Shown one piece after another: positions 44,550 to 53,074 of a stretch of 64,000 nucleotides of DNA. Source of the stretch: an uncultured Alphaproteobacteria bacterium (GTDB lineage Bacteria; Pseudomonadota; Alphaproteobacteria; Rs-D84); assembly GCA_949156565.1 (NCBI GenBank), contig CASCZI010000003.1, positions 1 to 64,000 on the forward strand. The letters are read 5' to 3'. The number at the start of each line of letters is the position of its first letter. The first letter of the stretch is position 1. Below the pieces are notes generated by a model. The model made no database searches. It was given only the letters and a program-made list of their open reading frames with translations, and had not been told where the DNA came from. The translations under genes and the position numbers were made by a program.

Positions 44550-47030
44550 ATGAGAGAAAAACTGATTTTTTCATTAATGATTTTAACAGTGTTCACGGCA
44601 TCGATGAGTAATGCGTTTGCCGCCACCACCCGGGACAAAGGACAATCTGTGATTCAATCCGGCACCAATGTTCGCGAACGGGTCACGGCGCAGGGTTTGT
44701 ATGATCAGACATGCTATGATGCCTATTATGGATGTATGGATCAGTTTTGTATTTTGGATAATACCAATGGCGGCACATGTGCGTGCAGTGATCAAAATGC
44801 CGATTTGGAACGTGAATACAATCTGATTAAAAATACATTGAACGAAGCAGATCGTATTGAAAAGGTCGAAGTGGAAAAGATCATGGCCGGGGCCCAGGCC
44901 GATATCATATTTAATGGCACGCGGCGTTATGACAAAGATGGAAATGTTGTTGGTGTCAATGATGTCGTGCAATTAACCGAAGAAGAAGAAAAAGAACAAA
45001 GAAAAAAAGAAATTGACGACATTTTCAATAAAACAATTTACGACGATGATGACGACGATGAATTTATTTCATTGGATTTGATTGCGGAAAAATCGGGTTC
45101 AGAATTATTTGATGTGGCGGAAAAAATCTGTGTGGGTCGTGCCCCAGAAAGCTGTAGCAAAGACATCCCATTTTTACGGCAATTGTATTCGCGTCAGATC
45201 TTGGCCGATTGCAAGGCATTTGAAAATGAAAATAAAACCGCCAAAGCGAATGCGATGAAGGCCATGGCCAAGGCCGAAAGTGCAGTCGTTGAAGCCCGTA
45301 AAAAGATGTATAAATCGGTTAATGAATACGGTCTGGGCGAATGTATGGTTGCATTTAAAAAGTGTATGGTCGGCGAGGACGCATGTGGCGATAACTGGGA
45401 AAATTGTGTGTTTGGTATTGCGTCCCAGAATATGCAAAACGACACATCCACAGATAATAAACAATATCGCGAAAATGTAAGTAAATGGTCCAAAGAATAC
45501 GATATTACAACATCAACGCTGGAAATCATTTCGGCCAAGCGTGACATTTGCGAACGCGTATTGGATAAATGTATGGCCGTGCGTGATCAGGTATGGGAAA
45601 AATTCCTGCGCGAGGCGGCACCCACCATCAAAATCGCCGAACAAAAGGCAGAATCTAAAATGCGTCAATCATGTTTGGGCGATATTACCGAATGTATTCA
45701 AATTGCATGTATAAGTGATATTGCCCACAAAGGTGTCGCCACAATGGATGCATGTCTGGCCAAACCGGAAATGGTGCGTTCATTTTGTAAAATTGAACTG
45801 GATCGGTGTGAAAAGATGGATTCAGGTATTTGGGATTTTGTTAAATTAGAATTGGCGTCCCTGGGCAGCGAGGCATGTGAACAAGAGGTCAAGGATTGCC
45901 TAACCGACGAAAACCGGTGCGGGCCGAACTTTGAAAATTGTATCGGTTTAGATTTGGAATATGTCCAAACGATGTGTCCGGTTGAACGTTTGGTTGTATG
46001 CAGCAAGGGCAAGCCAGATTTCAAACAGTCGGATATTGAATTTATCGTGCGTGGATTGTATAACGAATTAGATTTGACGATGTTGACCCAATGTCAAAAA
46101 ATCATTGACGAACGCATGAAGGAATTATGTGAATCAACAACGGATTGCAATCGGTTCGCGGCGGATGATACTTTGGGAACTGGATCATTGCGGTTGCAAA
46201 AACGGGGTGATGTCTATCGCATATCGGGCATGATTTCGTTCGGCAGTATTAAAATGGGGCAACCGGATGGTTCTGTCAAGGACGAGACCAAAGACGAAGT
46301 TTATACATTAAAGCCCGGCGAAATCGGCGTCGATGAATATATCGAACGCGTACGTGAAAAGGGCCAAACGGTCCCAGATTCCGAAGGTATTATTGCCACG
46401 ATCGAAGAAGAATTGAATAATATTGCGGGGACAATCAACCGGACGATCGCCATGATCGAACAAGATCCCAAGGTGCAATTCTGTGCCTATGGACGTGATC
46501 TAAGCAATATTCAGTCAGAGGCCCGTACAACCGTGGGTCGGTATCCGAATATATTAAATGACGCCAAAATGGTTATTGCAGGTGCGGCGTTGGCCAAGGC
46601 CCAACAGAACTATAATAGAAAATTGGACAAAGAATTGATCCCGGGGGCCACCAAGGATGCAGAGATTGATGTGGCGCAATATATGTGCCAAAAGATTGCG
46701 GAAACCGGCGAAAATATGGGGGCGGGTGCCAAAATGTCAACCCCGTTGGTTCCGCCGTATTCAATTGTGTACGATATTGGCACGGGGTTGGGCACGGCAG
46801 ATTTGACCACGGGCGGCAAAGGGCATTTCACCACCCAGGTCGAAGGTAACGGCAGTGGTATCACCAAAGATATTACCAGTGTCTTTAACCGTGAAACCCG
46901 CAATTGCCACGTGTGCACGACGGTCACGACCACCAATTGCAAGAAAAATGGCAGCAGTTTGTTCCATCGCAGCAAGCATAGCTGTTCGTCGACGACCGCT
47001 GAACCCATATGCGAGGATATTCCCATGTAA
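44550..47030 (+). CDS. Large exported cysteine-rich protein, CMDxFC family
   Basis: 826 aa. The signal peptide (MREKLIFSLMILTVFTASMS...AFA) is followed by only a short linker before the signature at Cys55, 62, 67, 77 and 79 (CYDAYYGC-MDQF-C-x9-C-A-C-S). An acidic patch (DDDDDDEFISLD) follows. The CMVAFKKC...CGDNWENC, VWEKFLREAAP, CLTDENRCGPNFENC and CIGLDLEYVQTMC blocks align along their length with 25116-28004. CHVCTTVTTTNC is near the C-terminus, which ends CEDIPM. It is second in a two-gene operon with 42350. Roles as an envelope scaffold or adhesin are guesses. Confidence 0.8.
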   Translation: MREKLIFSLMILTVFTASMSNAFAATTRDKGQSVIQSGTNVRERVTAQGLYDQTCYDAYYGCMDQFCILDNTNGGTCACSDQNADLEREYNLIKNTLNEADRIEKVEVEKIMAGAQADIIFNGTRRYDKDGNVVGVNDVVQLTEEEEKEQRKKEIDDIFNKTIYDDDDDDEFISLDLIAEKSGSELFDVAEKICVGRAPESCSKDIPFLRQLYSRQILADCKAFENENKTAKANAMKAMAKAESAVVEARKKMYKSVNEYGLGECMVAFKKCMVGEDACGDNWENCVFGIASQNMQNDTSTDNKQYRENVSKWSKEYDITTSTLEIISAKRDICERVLDKCMAVRDQVWEKFLREAAPTIKIAEQKAESKMRQSCLGDITECIQIACISDIAHKGVATMDACLAKPEMVRSFCKIELDRCEKMDSGIWDFVKLELASLGSEACEQEVKDCLTDENRCGPNFENCIGLDLEYVQTMCPVERLVVCSKGKPDFKQSDIEFIVRGLYNELDLTMLTQCQKIIDERMKELCESTTDCNRFAADDTLGTGSLRLQKRGDVYRISGMISFGSIKMGQPDGSVKDETKDEVYTLKPGEIGVDEYIERVREKGQTVPDSEGIIATIEEELNNIAGTINRTIAMIEQDPKVQFCAYGRDLSNIQSEARTTVGRYPNILNDAKMVIAGAALAKAQQNYNRKLDKELIPGATKDAEIDVAQYMCQKIAETGENMGAGAKMSTPLVPPYSIVYDIGTGLGTADLTTGGKGHFTTQVEGNGSGITKDITSVFNRETRNCHVCTTVTTTNCKKNGSSLFHRSKHSCSSTTAEPICEDIPM

Positions 47031-47034
47031 CACA

Positions 47035-47062
47035 TCAGGCACCACAGGGTGCCTGAATTTTT
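47035..47062 (+). terminator. Terminator after 44550-47030
   Basis: TCAGGCACC-ACAG-GGTGCCTGA stem followed by ATTTTT, just before mscS. Confidence 0.85.
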
Positions 47063-47083
47063 ACCAAGCAAAGGAATTAAATC

Positions 47084-47929
47084 ATGGATGCATTATCACA
47101 ATTGAATATAGAAACCACCAGTTTGGAATCAATCATTACATCGGTGGGGCGATTGATGGCGCGATTTGGATTAAAGCTGGTTGCGGCAATCGGGATATTT
47201 GTCGCCGGTATATGGATTGCCAATCGATTGACCGATGCGTTGCGGCGCGTGATGGAACGGCGTCATGTTGATGCATCTTTACGCACATTTATGGTGTCAT
47301 TTATTAATATTGTTATAAAAATATTTGTTGTGGTTATTGTGTTGGCGACGGTTGGGGTTCAAATGACATCGATTATTGCCGTGTTGGGGGCCGCATCTTT
47401 GGCCGTGGGGATGGCGTTGTCGGGAACACTGCAAAATTTGGCCGGGGGTATTGTTATTTTGTTATTCAAGCCATTTCGCGTTGGTGATACCATTGAAACC
47501 GCCAGTGGAAAATCCGGTGTTGTGCAACGGATCATGATCTTTACCACCGAATTGCGGACGTTTGATAATCAGACAATTTATTTGCCAAACGGGGCGTTGT
47601 CCAATGGGGTTATTACCAATTTATCGCGTGGGAAAATGCGGCGATCAGATATGACATTAAGTATTGCGTACGGCGACAAGATAGATGTGGCCCGTCGGGT
47701 GATACTGGATATCTTGGGCCGTGATCAGCGTGTGGCCGCCGATCCGGCGCCGATGGTATTTATCAATTCCCTTGGGGACAGTGCGATTCAATTGACCGTG
47801 CGATTCTGGGTGCCGTATGCCGATATGGCGATCGTTACGGCCGATGTCATGGAACAGATTTATACAACATTTCCGAAAAAGAAATTACGCTTTCCATTTC
47901 CGCAAATGGATGTACATTTTGATTCCTAG
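47084..47929 (+). CDS. Small-conductance mechanosensitive channel, MscS family
   Basis: 281 aa, the size of E. coli MscS. Three membrane segments are seen; TM3 carries the pore helix motif (AVLGAASLAVGMALSGTLQN) and the beta domain starts LAGGIVILLFKPFRVGDTIE. The C-terminal alpha/beta vestibule domain is complete, ending FPQMDVHFDS. It opens on membrane tension to release solutes in osmotic downshock. SD: AAAGGAATT. Confidence 0.92.
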   Translation: MDALSQLNIETTSLESIITSVGRLMARFGLKLVAAIGIFVAGIWIANRLTDALRRVMERRHVDASLRTFMVSFINIVIKIFVVVIVLATVGVQMTSIIAVLGAASLAVGMALSGTLQNLAGGIVILLFKPFRVGDTIETASGKSGVVQRIMIFTTELRTFDNQTIYLPNGALSNGVITNLSRGKMRRSDMTLSIAYGDKIDVARRVILDILGRDQRVAADPAPMVFINSLGDSAIQLTVRFWVPYADMAIVTADVMEQIYTTFPKKKLRFPFPQMDVHFDS

Positions 47930-47991
47930 ATCTTTTTGGCATCCCGTATGATATAATAAATCATGTATAACTAAACAGGGAGAATAAAGAC

Positions 47992-48357
47992 ATGAAAAAG
48001 ATAACCATGATGATGTTGGCGGCGGTGACAGGTATGGGGGCCGCCCATGCAGAATTTAAACCCAATTCCGCACGTGGGGGATTTGTCGGTGACAGTGAAT
48101 CGATCATCACCATCGACCAAATTGGTAATCTGCGCGATGATGCGTATGTTATAGTTCAGGGAAATATTATTCGTCGTGTCGAAGGGGATAAATACCTGTT
48201 CCAAGATCCCAGTGGCACCATCGTCGTAGAAATTGATGACGATGATTGGAATGGTGTAACCGTCACCCCAGATGATACCATTAAACTTTATGGCGAAGTG
48301 GACAAGGGATTGACCAAAACAGAAATTGATATTGATTATATTGAAAAGATTAAATAA
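47992..48357 (+). CDS. YgiW/YdeI-type periplasmic OB-fold (BOF) protein
   Basis: 121 aa with a signal peptide (about residues 1-20, ending AHA) and a single OB-fold: DDAYVIVQGNIIRRVEGDKY, LFQDPSGTIVVEIDDDDWNG, then LYGEVDKGLTKTEIDIDYIEKI. This is the NirD/YgiW/YdeI stress-tolerance family, short periplasmic proteins linked to peroxide, metal and peptide stress. The core strands GxI and (Y/V)xFxD(x)xG match. It has its own terminator. Confidence 0.88.
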   Translation: MKKITMMMLAAVTGMGAAHAEFKPNSARGGFVGDSESIITIDQIGNLRDDAYVIVQGNIIRRVEGDKYLFQDPSGTIVVEIDDDDWNGVTVTPDDTIKLYGEVDKGLTKTEIDIDYIEKIK

Positions 48358-48363
48358 AACCAT

Positions 48364-48389
48364 ATCCCGGATCATCCGGGATTTTTTTC
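48364..48389 (+). terminator. Terminator after the YgiW-like gene
   Basis: ATCCCGGAT-C-ATCCGGGAT followed by TTTTTT. Confidence 0.85.
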
Positions 48390-48417
48390 TTGATTGTCAC
48401 CGGGGGAAAATAAAAAT

Positions 48418-48520
48418 CCGCCATAAATTTGGCGGTTGGGGATTAGAAGCTATCCAGGGGATAGTGCGTTTTATTGACAACATGGTGGCATGTTGTATCT
48501 ATTCAAACACGCCCCAACCA
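48418..48520 (+). ncRNA. Structured intergenic element, copy 1
   Basis: An outer stem GGTTGGGG (48434-48441)/CCCCAACC (48512-48519) encloses a hairpin CTATC-CAGGG-GATAG and a long hairpin ACAACATG-GTGG-CATGTTGT. A leading CCGCC/GGCGG hairpin (48418-48435) overlaps the outer stem, and a following GGTTGGG (48527-48533) could compete for CCCCAACC. It aligns with the minus strand of 52898-52985: the outer stem and first hairpin are nearly identical, and the second hairpin differs in sequence but keeps its stem. There is no gene in 48358-48659. The class is unknown; it may be a small RNA or a mobile structured repeat. Confidence 0.6.
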
Positions 48521-48659
48521 TCGGTGGTTGGGACCAAACTATCTTTTACGTGGCGCCTATGGTCGCGATGGGCGCACAACCCTGATGGCCCTTCTAAAGC
48601 CATTGTGATTTAATCACATCATTATTTTATAATTAATGCGGAAAATTTTCAAGATTTTT

Positions 48660-49457
48660 TTAACGATCCAAGAACTGTTGCGCCAACCCGCCCAGTGATT
48701 GCAACCCGCCGCCACCACCGGTTAGACCCTGGACCTGTTGCATGATGGCACCGGTATTTGTTTTTTGTCCCATATTGCTGACCGTGTTGGTCAAGAATTC
48801 GCCCCACATGGCACGTTTCTTGGCACTTAACTTGGCCGATGAACACTTTTCAATCTTGTCCATTAATTTGGCGGCCATTGTTGCCTCGGCCGGGGTATAA
48901 TCACTGGTTCCGAAATCGACCAAGTTAAAGATTTCGTAAATATCGGATGCGGTTTTTCGTTCCTTGGTACTGCATGTTGTGGTGCCATCATCGCAATAGG
49001 TTGTCCGCCCAACGCGCGGGAATTGATACCATACGGCATCGGTGGCATCGTCCCCATACCAGTTATAGCATATCGTGCCGTCCGATCCCGCATTTAACCG
49101 AACCGACATTTCATATCCATTAGATGCCGTACAACGGGGCCGGCGCAGGGCCTTTTGCACTTCTTCTGCGGTGGCGGCGCCTGTTTTGGCCCATTCTTTG
49201 ACCATTGTATCGACAAAGTTAATTTCTTGACTGGTGGGTTGGCATTCCGCAGTTAGGGCGCGTGTTTGTTGGTTCAATGTGCTAATACTGCTGGCCAGGC
49301 CAATAACAGATGTAATCAAACTGGAACTGGCATCTGATGACGATGTCGCGACGGTGTTACTGGACACAGGGGCGGCCTTTTTAATGGTAACCGCACCCGC
49401 CGGCGCAATTGCCGTGCAACATAAGATGCCCATCAAGATGCGAAAAGGTTTTCTCAT
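48660..49457 (-). CDS. Exported protein of unknown function
   Basis: 265 aa with a signal peptide (MRKPFRILMGILCCTAIAPA GA, cleaved before VTIKK). The mature protein has a Ser/Thr/Ala stretch, a helix (SLITSVIGLASSISTLNQQT) and six cysteines in the middle. A predicted globular part includes SVRLNAGSDGTICYNWYGDD and TTYCDDGTTTCSTKERKT, and a Gly/Gln tail (GLTGGGGGLQSLGGLAQQF) closes it. It lacks the CMDxFC signature. It is probably periplasmic or surface; nothing more can be said. Confidence 0.68.
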   Translation of the reverse strand: MRKPFRILMGILCCTAIAPAGAVTIKKAAPVSSNTVATSSSDASSSLITSVIGLASSISTLNQQTRALTAECQPTSQEINFVDTMVKEWAKTGAATAEEVQKALRRPRCTASNGYEMSVRLNAGSDGTICYNWYGDDATDAVWYQFPRVGRTTYCDDGTTTCSTKERKTASDIYEIFNLVDFGTSDYTPAEATMAAKLMDKIEKCSSAKLSAKKRAMWGEFLTNTVSNMGQKTNTGAIMQQVQGLTGGGGGLQSLGGLAQQFLDR

Positions 49458-49543
49458 TCTCTCTGGGATCTATTATACCATAAAATCAATCTAAAAAAAT
49501 ATAAAAATTGCTTTTTTGTAAAGAGTATTCTAAACTGTCCCTT

Positions 49544-50023
49544 GTGCAAAAGAGCAAACGTAACTTTATTATTTTTACCAAACATCGCCGCTGGCAACGG
49601 GTATGGCAATTTTTCTTTACCGGTTGGGGGCTGGTGATGGTGGCGGCATTGGTTGCCGGGGCATTGTCAACGCGACAATTACTTTGGACGCCCATCACCG
49701 CGGTTAATATGCAAGATATTGTTAGCAATCAATTTAAAATGACTGACGCGGTTTTTGCAGGTGTTGACAAGAATGGCGAACCGTTTCGCATGCGGGCCAA
49801 AACCGCACGCCAAGAATATGGAAATCCGGATATTATCTTTATGGATGACGTTTCGGGTCGGTTGCGGCGTGTGGCCGATGGTAAAAAAATTACAGATGAT
49901 ATCGCGGGGCGCACCGGCGAATACAACAGTGCGGCCAAGACGATTATTCTGCGCGGGGATGTGCGTGTCGATTCCAGCACAGGTGATAAAATCAGAACAC
50001 AAGAATTGGTGATACGGCTATGA
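49544..50023 (+). CDS. lptC: LPS export protein LptC
   Basis: About 159 aa. One N-terminal membrane segment (about residues 22-43) is followed by an LptC/OstA-like beta-jellyroll (KMTDAVFAGVDKNGEPFRMR AKTA, IIFMDDVSGRLRRVADGKKI, EYNSAAKTIILRGDVRVDSS). LptC links the LptBFG ABC transporter to the periplasmic bridge for lipopolysaccharide. The start is uncertain: a GTG at 49544 is chosen, with a TTG at 49508 possible. Its stop overlaps the lptB start (ATGA). lptA, which usually lies between lptC and lptB, is not here. Confidence 0.83.
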   Translation: MQKSKRNFIIFTKHRRWQRVWQFFFTGWGLVMVAALVAGALSTRQLLWTPITAVNMQDIVSNQFKMTDAVFAGVDKNGEPFRMRAKTARQEYGNPDIIFMDDVSGRLRRVADGKKITDDIAGRTGEYNSAAKTIILRGDVRVDSSTGDKIRTQELVIRL

Positions 50024-50748
50024 AACAATCAGAATTGCGTGTTGAACATTTGTCAAAATCATATGGTCGGCGCATGGTGATCCGGGATATTTCCCTTTAT
50101 GCACGCCAAGGCGAATCGGTGGGATTATTGGGGCCAAATGGTGCCGGTAAAACGACGGCATTTTATTGCATTACCGGACAGTTGGGGGCAACCGGTGGGC
50201 AAATCTTTTTAAATTCCCAAGATATAACCCATTTGCCGTTTTATCAACGGGCGCGGTTACATATTGGGTATTTACCCCAAGAAAACAGTGTATTTCGCGG
50301 ATTGACAGTGGAACAAAATATTATGGCCATTTTAGAAGTGGTAGAAGGCGACAAAAAAAAGCGGCGTAAGAAATTAGATGCCTTATTAGATGAATTTTCA
50401 ATTTCGCACCTGCGGCGCAGTCCGGCCACCGCGTTGTCGGGTGGGGAACGGCGACGTGTGGAAATTGCGCGCGCATTGGCCAATGATCCGAAATTTATTC
50501 TTTTGGATGAACCCTTTGCGGGTATTGACCCCATTGCGGTTAATGAAATCCGCAGTTTGGTATCCCAATTGAAAAATCGGGGATTGGGGGTAATTATTAC
50601 CGACCATAATGTTCGCGAAACATTGGGGATTACCGATCGCAGTTATGTTTTACATGATGGAATGATTTTAAAGCATGGCACCACGCGCGAAATTGTCGAA
50701 GATGAAATGGTCAAAAAAGTCTATCTGGGGGAAGATTTTGTGATGTAG
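50020..50748 (+). CDS. lptB: LPS export ABC transporter ATP-binding protein LptB
   Basis: 242 aa, full length. Walker A GPNGAGKTT, Q-loop YLPQENSVF, signature LSGGERRRVEIARAL, Walker B FILLDEPFAG and the H-loop TDHNV are all present. It powers lipopolysaccharide extraction by LptFG. The start overlaps the lptC stop. Confidence 0.96.
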   Translation: MKQSELRVEHLSKSYGRRMVIRDISLYARQGESVGLLGPNGAGKTTAFYCITGQLGATGGQIFLNSQDITHLPFYQRARLHIGYLPQENSVFRGLTVEQNIMAILEVVEGDKKKRRKKLDALLDEFSISHLRRSPATALSGGERRRVEIARALANDPKFILLDEPFAGIDPIAVNEIRSLVSQLKNRGLGVIITDHNVRETLGITDRSYVLHDGMILKHGTTREIVEDEMVKKVYLGEDFVM

Positions 50749-50780
50749 GGGTTGGGACCCAATGGGGCGATATTTTTCGC

Positions 50781-50809
50781 TTTACTCAAACTTGCGAAAT
50801 TCGTATAAT
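50781..50809 (+). promoter_or_regulatory. Promoter of the OmpA-like lipoprotein gene
   Basis: TTTACT (50781-50786), 17 bp, TATAAT (50804-50809). Confidence 0.65.
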
Positions 50810-50837
50810 GTACGAAAAGAGAAGAAAGGAATTTTGC

Positions 50838-52352
50838 ATGACGATGAAATCTTGCACATCTATATCGGCAATGTCACGCGTCTTGGCCATAATGTCTGTT
50901 ATGGCGTTGGGGGCGTGTGCGGGATCGGATAATGATAATAATTATTATGCCCCCATTGCAACGCCGACGGTTGATTATATCGAATCGTTGGATGTGTACA
51001 CGGCACCGCACAAAGATTCTTTTTTGAATCAATTGGCAATGAATTATCGTTCATATGCAATTTATAATGCCCGGACCAGTGGATACCCCGATATCGGTGA
51101 ACAATTCGCGCAAAAGGCGGTTGCCGCATTTTCGGGTGAATTGCCGTTCCCAGAAACATTAAATAATTGGCCGATTAATGATACGAATGCGCTGTTTGAA
51201 TTACAAAATGCGTATACCGCATTAATGGATCAATTGAAAAACGATGCCAGTGATAATAACCCAGAATTAGCGGCAGAGGCCCAGGCCAAGTTTGATTGTT
51301 GGTTATCTGCGGCCGCCAGTGGCCAGGATGCAACCGCCAATGAATGTCGTGCGCGTTTTAATCGGGCATTGACGGCGTTGCGTGACTGTAAGGGGGGCAA
51401 AGTGGTATCGTCCATGGCCCAAAACGCCGCCCGTCATGATGCCGCGACCACGAAATCAACGGAAAAGCGTCGTGAAACGGCATATTATCCGGAAACCCGG
51501 GATATGAATGCGATGACGGCCGCCACGGCGACCCCGGCCCGCGAAGGGATTATTATTGTAAACAACGTTAATATTCCAGAAAATTTAATTACAACGGTTC
51601 CGGTGCCCGTCGCATCACAGGCGGCACAACCGATTGTGTTTAACCAAAATATTTATGGTGGTGACAAGACCGTCAGCAACAGTAACAATAGTGTTGGCAA
51701 CAGCCAATGTGTTGATGATGAATGTGTGGAACTCGTTCCCGATGAACAGATCCCCACATTGGGCGAAGAAGTGGTGTCGCGTGACGAATTTATCAACATG
51801 ATGATGGCGATGCGTTCCGAATTGGCGGCCATTAATGCCCGTCTGGACAAGATTCAGGCCAGTGCCGGTGAAAAAACCATGATCAAGGTTCAGCAAATAC
51901 CCCTGGAACCAAAACAGCATGTCATGGAAGAAATTTTTGAAATACGTTTTGATTTCAACAAGGCAACGATAAAGCCGGAATATGAAGAATTGATTTATAA
52001 ATTGGCCACGGCCACCCAAAACAACAAGAATATCAAGGTGTCTGTTGTCGGGCACACGGATACCATGGGGTCGAAAAATTATAATTATGCGCTGGGGGGG
52101 CGTCGGGCAGAGGCGGTCCAAAATATGCTGGTTAAATACGGCATCCCGGCCAGTCAGATCGTCGCGGTTTCCGCCGGCGAAGAGGGGTTAAAGGTACCAA
52201 CCCCGGATGGCGTTGCAAATGCGGAAAATCGCCGCGTTCGCGTCGTCAAAGAGGTGCACTATACAGAACCGGCGGGAACCGTTCCCGTTGCGGCAATCGC
52301 CGTCGAAGAATATTCATCGGCCGATTGTGGTATGTATGGGTGCCAAGAGTAG
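50838..52352 (+). CDS. OmpA-family lipoprotein
   Basis: 504 aa from the ATG at 50838, which has AAAGGAATTT before it. A lipoprotein signal peptide ends in the lipobox ALGAC. The middle is helical and then low complexity; the C-terminal domain (about residues 365-480) is OmpA-like: IRFDFNKATIKPEYEELIYK, VVGHTDTMGSKNYNYALGGR RAEAV, AENRRVRV. Such proteins anchor the outer membrane to peptidoglycan (Pal-like). It is much longer than Pal (about 170 aa), with extra N-terminal domains of unknown role. A Cys pair (SADCGMYGCQE) ends the chain. Confidence 0.85.
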   Translation: MTMKSCTSISAMSRVLAIMSVMALGACAGSDNDNNYYAPIATPTVDYIESLDVYTAPHKDSFLNQLAMNYRSYAIYNARTSGYPDIGEQFAQKAVAAFSGELPFPETLNNWPINDTNALFELQNAYTALMDQLKNDASDNNPELAAEAQAKFDCWLSAAASGQDATANECRARFNRALTALRDCKGGKVVSSMAQNAARHDAATTKSTEKRRETAYYPETRDMNAMTAATATPAREGIIIVNNVNIPENLITTVPVPVASQAAQPIVFNQNIYGGDKTVSNSNNSVGNSQCVDDECVELVPDEQIPTLGEEVVSRDEFINMMMAMRSELAAINARLDKIQASAGEKTMIKVQQIPLEPKQHVMEEIFEIRFDFNKATIKPEYEELIYKLATATQNNKNIKVSVVGHTDTMGSKNYNYALGGRRAEAVQNMLVKYGIPASQIVAVSAGEEGLKVPTPDGVANAENRRVRVVKEVHYTEPAGTVPVAAIAVEEYSSADCGMYGCQE

Positions 52353-52402
52353 GGCGCATCCCATAATGCACAGGATTTGTGCAAAGGAATGTAAAAAAGT
52401 TC

Positions 52403-52431
52403 TTGACAAAAAGTGTTTGCGTGTATAAAGT
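52403..52431 (+). promoter_or_regulatory. Strong promoter of the 59-aa gene
   Basis: TTGACA (52403-52408), 17 bp, TAAAGT (52426-52431). Confidence 0.7.
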
Positions 52432-52473
52432 ACGCTTTGAGTCAGAGAGATGTTTTTGAAAGAGGCATTGAAA

Positions 52474-52653
52474 ATGACAAAGGTTAATTCGTTCAAGGCA
52501 GGTACAGCGACAGTAGGGGGCGGCGATAATGTGGCCAATGGGTACAGAAATAAAATGTTTCGTGCGGTTGGTCTGCTTAGCGAGTTTCGTCGTCACGGCT
52601 TGACGCAGCAGGATATTGAAAACTTTTCTGCCGCGCAGCAGGAATACGAATAA
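52474..52653 (+). CDS. Small conserved-looking protein of unknown function
   Basis: 59 aa (MTKVNSFKAGTATVGGGDNV, then YRNKMFRAVGLLSEFRRHGL TQQDIENFSAAQQEYE in two parts). The second half should form two helices; no membrane segment or signal peptide is present. The ATG at 52474 has AGAGG upstream; a longer start at 52450 is possible. It is a monocistronic unit with a near-consensus promoter and its own terminator, which implies high expression. I do not recognise the family. Confidence 0.62.
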   Translation: MTKVNSFKAGTATVGGGDNVANGYRNKMFRAVGLLSEFRRHGLTQQDIENFSAAQQEYE

Positions 52654-52689
52654 TATCGTATCAGATTGGTACGTGAATTACAATTTTAG

Positions 52690-52721
52690 GGTCGCGGGGC
52701 GGTTGCTTTGGCGACCTTTTT
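52690..52721 (+). terminator. Terminator after the 59-aa gene
   Basis: GGTCGC (52690-52695) pairs with GCGACC (52711-52716), followed by TTTTT. Confidence 0.75.
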
Positions 52722-52897
52722 GTTTCTTAATACGATAAAAGTTTAATAAATAAAGATCTTGCAAAAAATTGTCCAAGATTATAAACTTGGGATTGTGATT
52801 TTTATCACGGGGTTTAAAAAGGCCCCCAGGTTATTCGCGCATGTTTGGCGTACCCCGATGTGCAATGTAAAATGATAGTGGTACCCGCCATGTAAAT

Positions 52898-52985
52898 GGT
52901 TGGGGCGTATCTGAATATATGTGACAGAAAACCGTAGATGTCACCAATAAGATACACTATCCTGGATAGCTTTTTATCCCCAACC
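52898..52985 (-). ncRNA. Structured intergenic element, copy 2
   Basis: Read on the minus strand: outer stem GGTTGGGG/CCCCAACC, hairpin CTATC-CAG-GATAG, and a helix GTATCT/AGATAC enclosing hairpin GTGACA/TGTCAC. Compared with the copy at 48434, the outer stem and first hairpin are preserved while the inner helices carry paired changes. A CCGCC/GGCGG stem flanks it on the same side (plus 52984-53015). The surrounding gap 52722-53074 has no gene. The function is unknown. Confidence 0.6.
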
Positions 52986-53074
52986 GCCCGATTTAAATTT
53001 TGTTTTGGCGGGATTTTTTTATATTTTTAAATAAATTATCTTTGAAATACGTGATGGATAACAACGGTTCAGAA

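Noticed and set aside
25116-47030. Type IV secretion or pilus assignment for the Cys-rich proteins
   Set aside because: No ATPase, VirB-like or pilin motif is present in the block; the idea came only from exported multi-gene organisation.
48434-52985. Structured elements as integron attC sites
   Set aside because: The end boxes are in reverse order (GTTGGG first, CCCAAC last) and no cassette genes or integrase accompany them.
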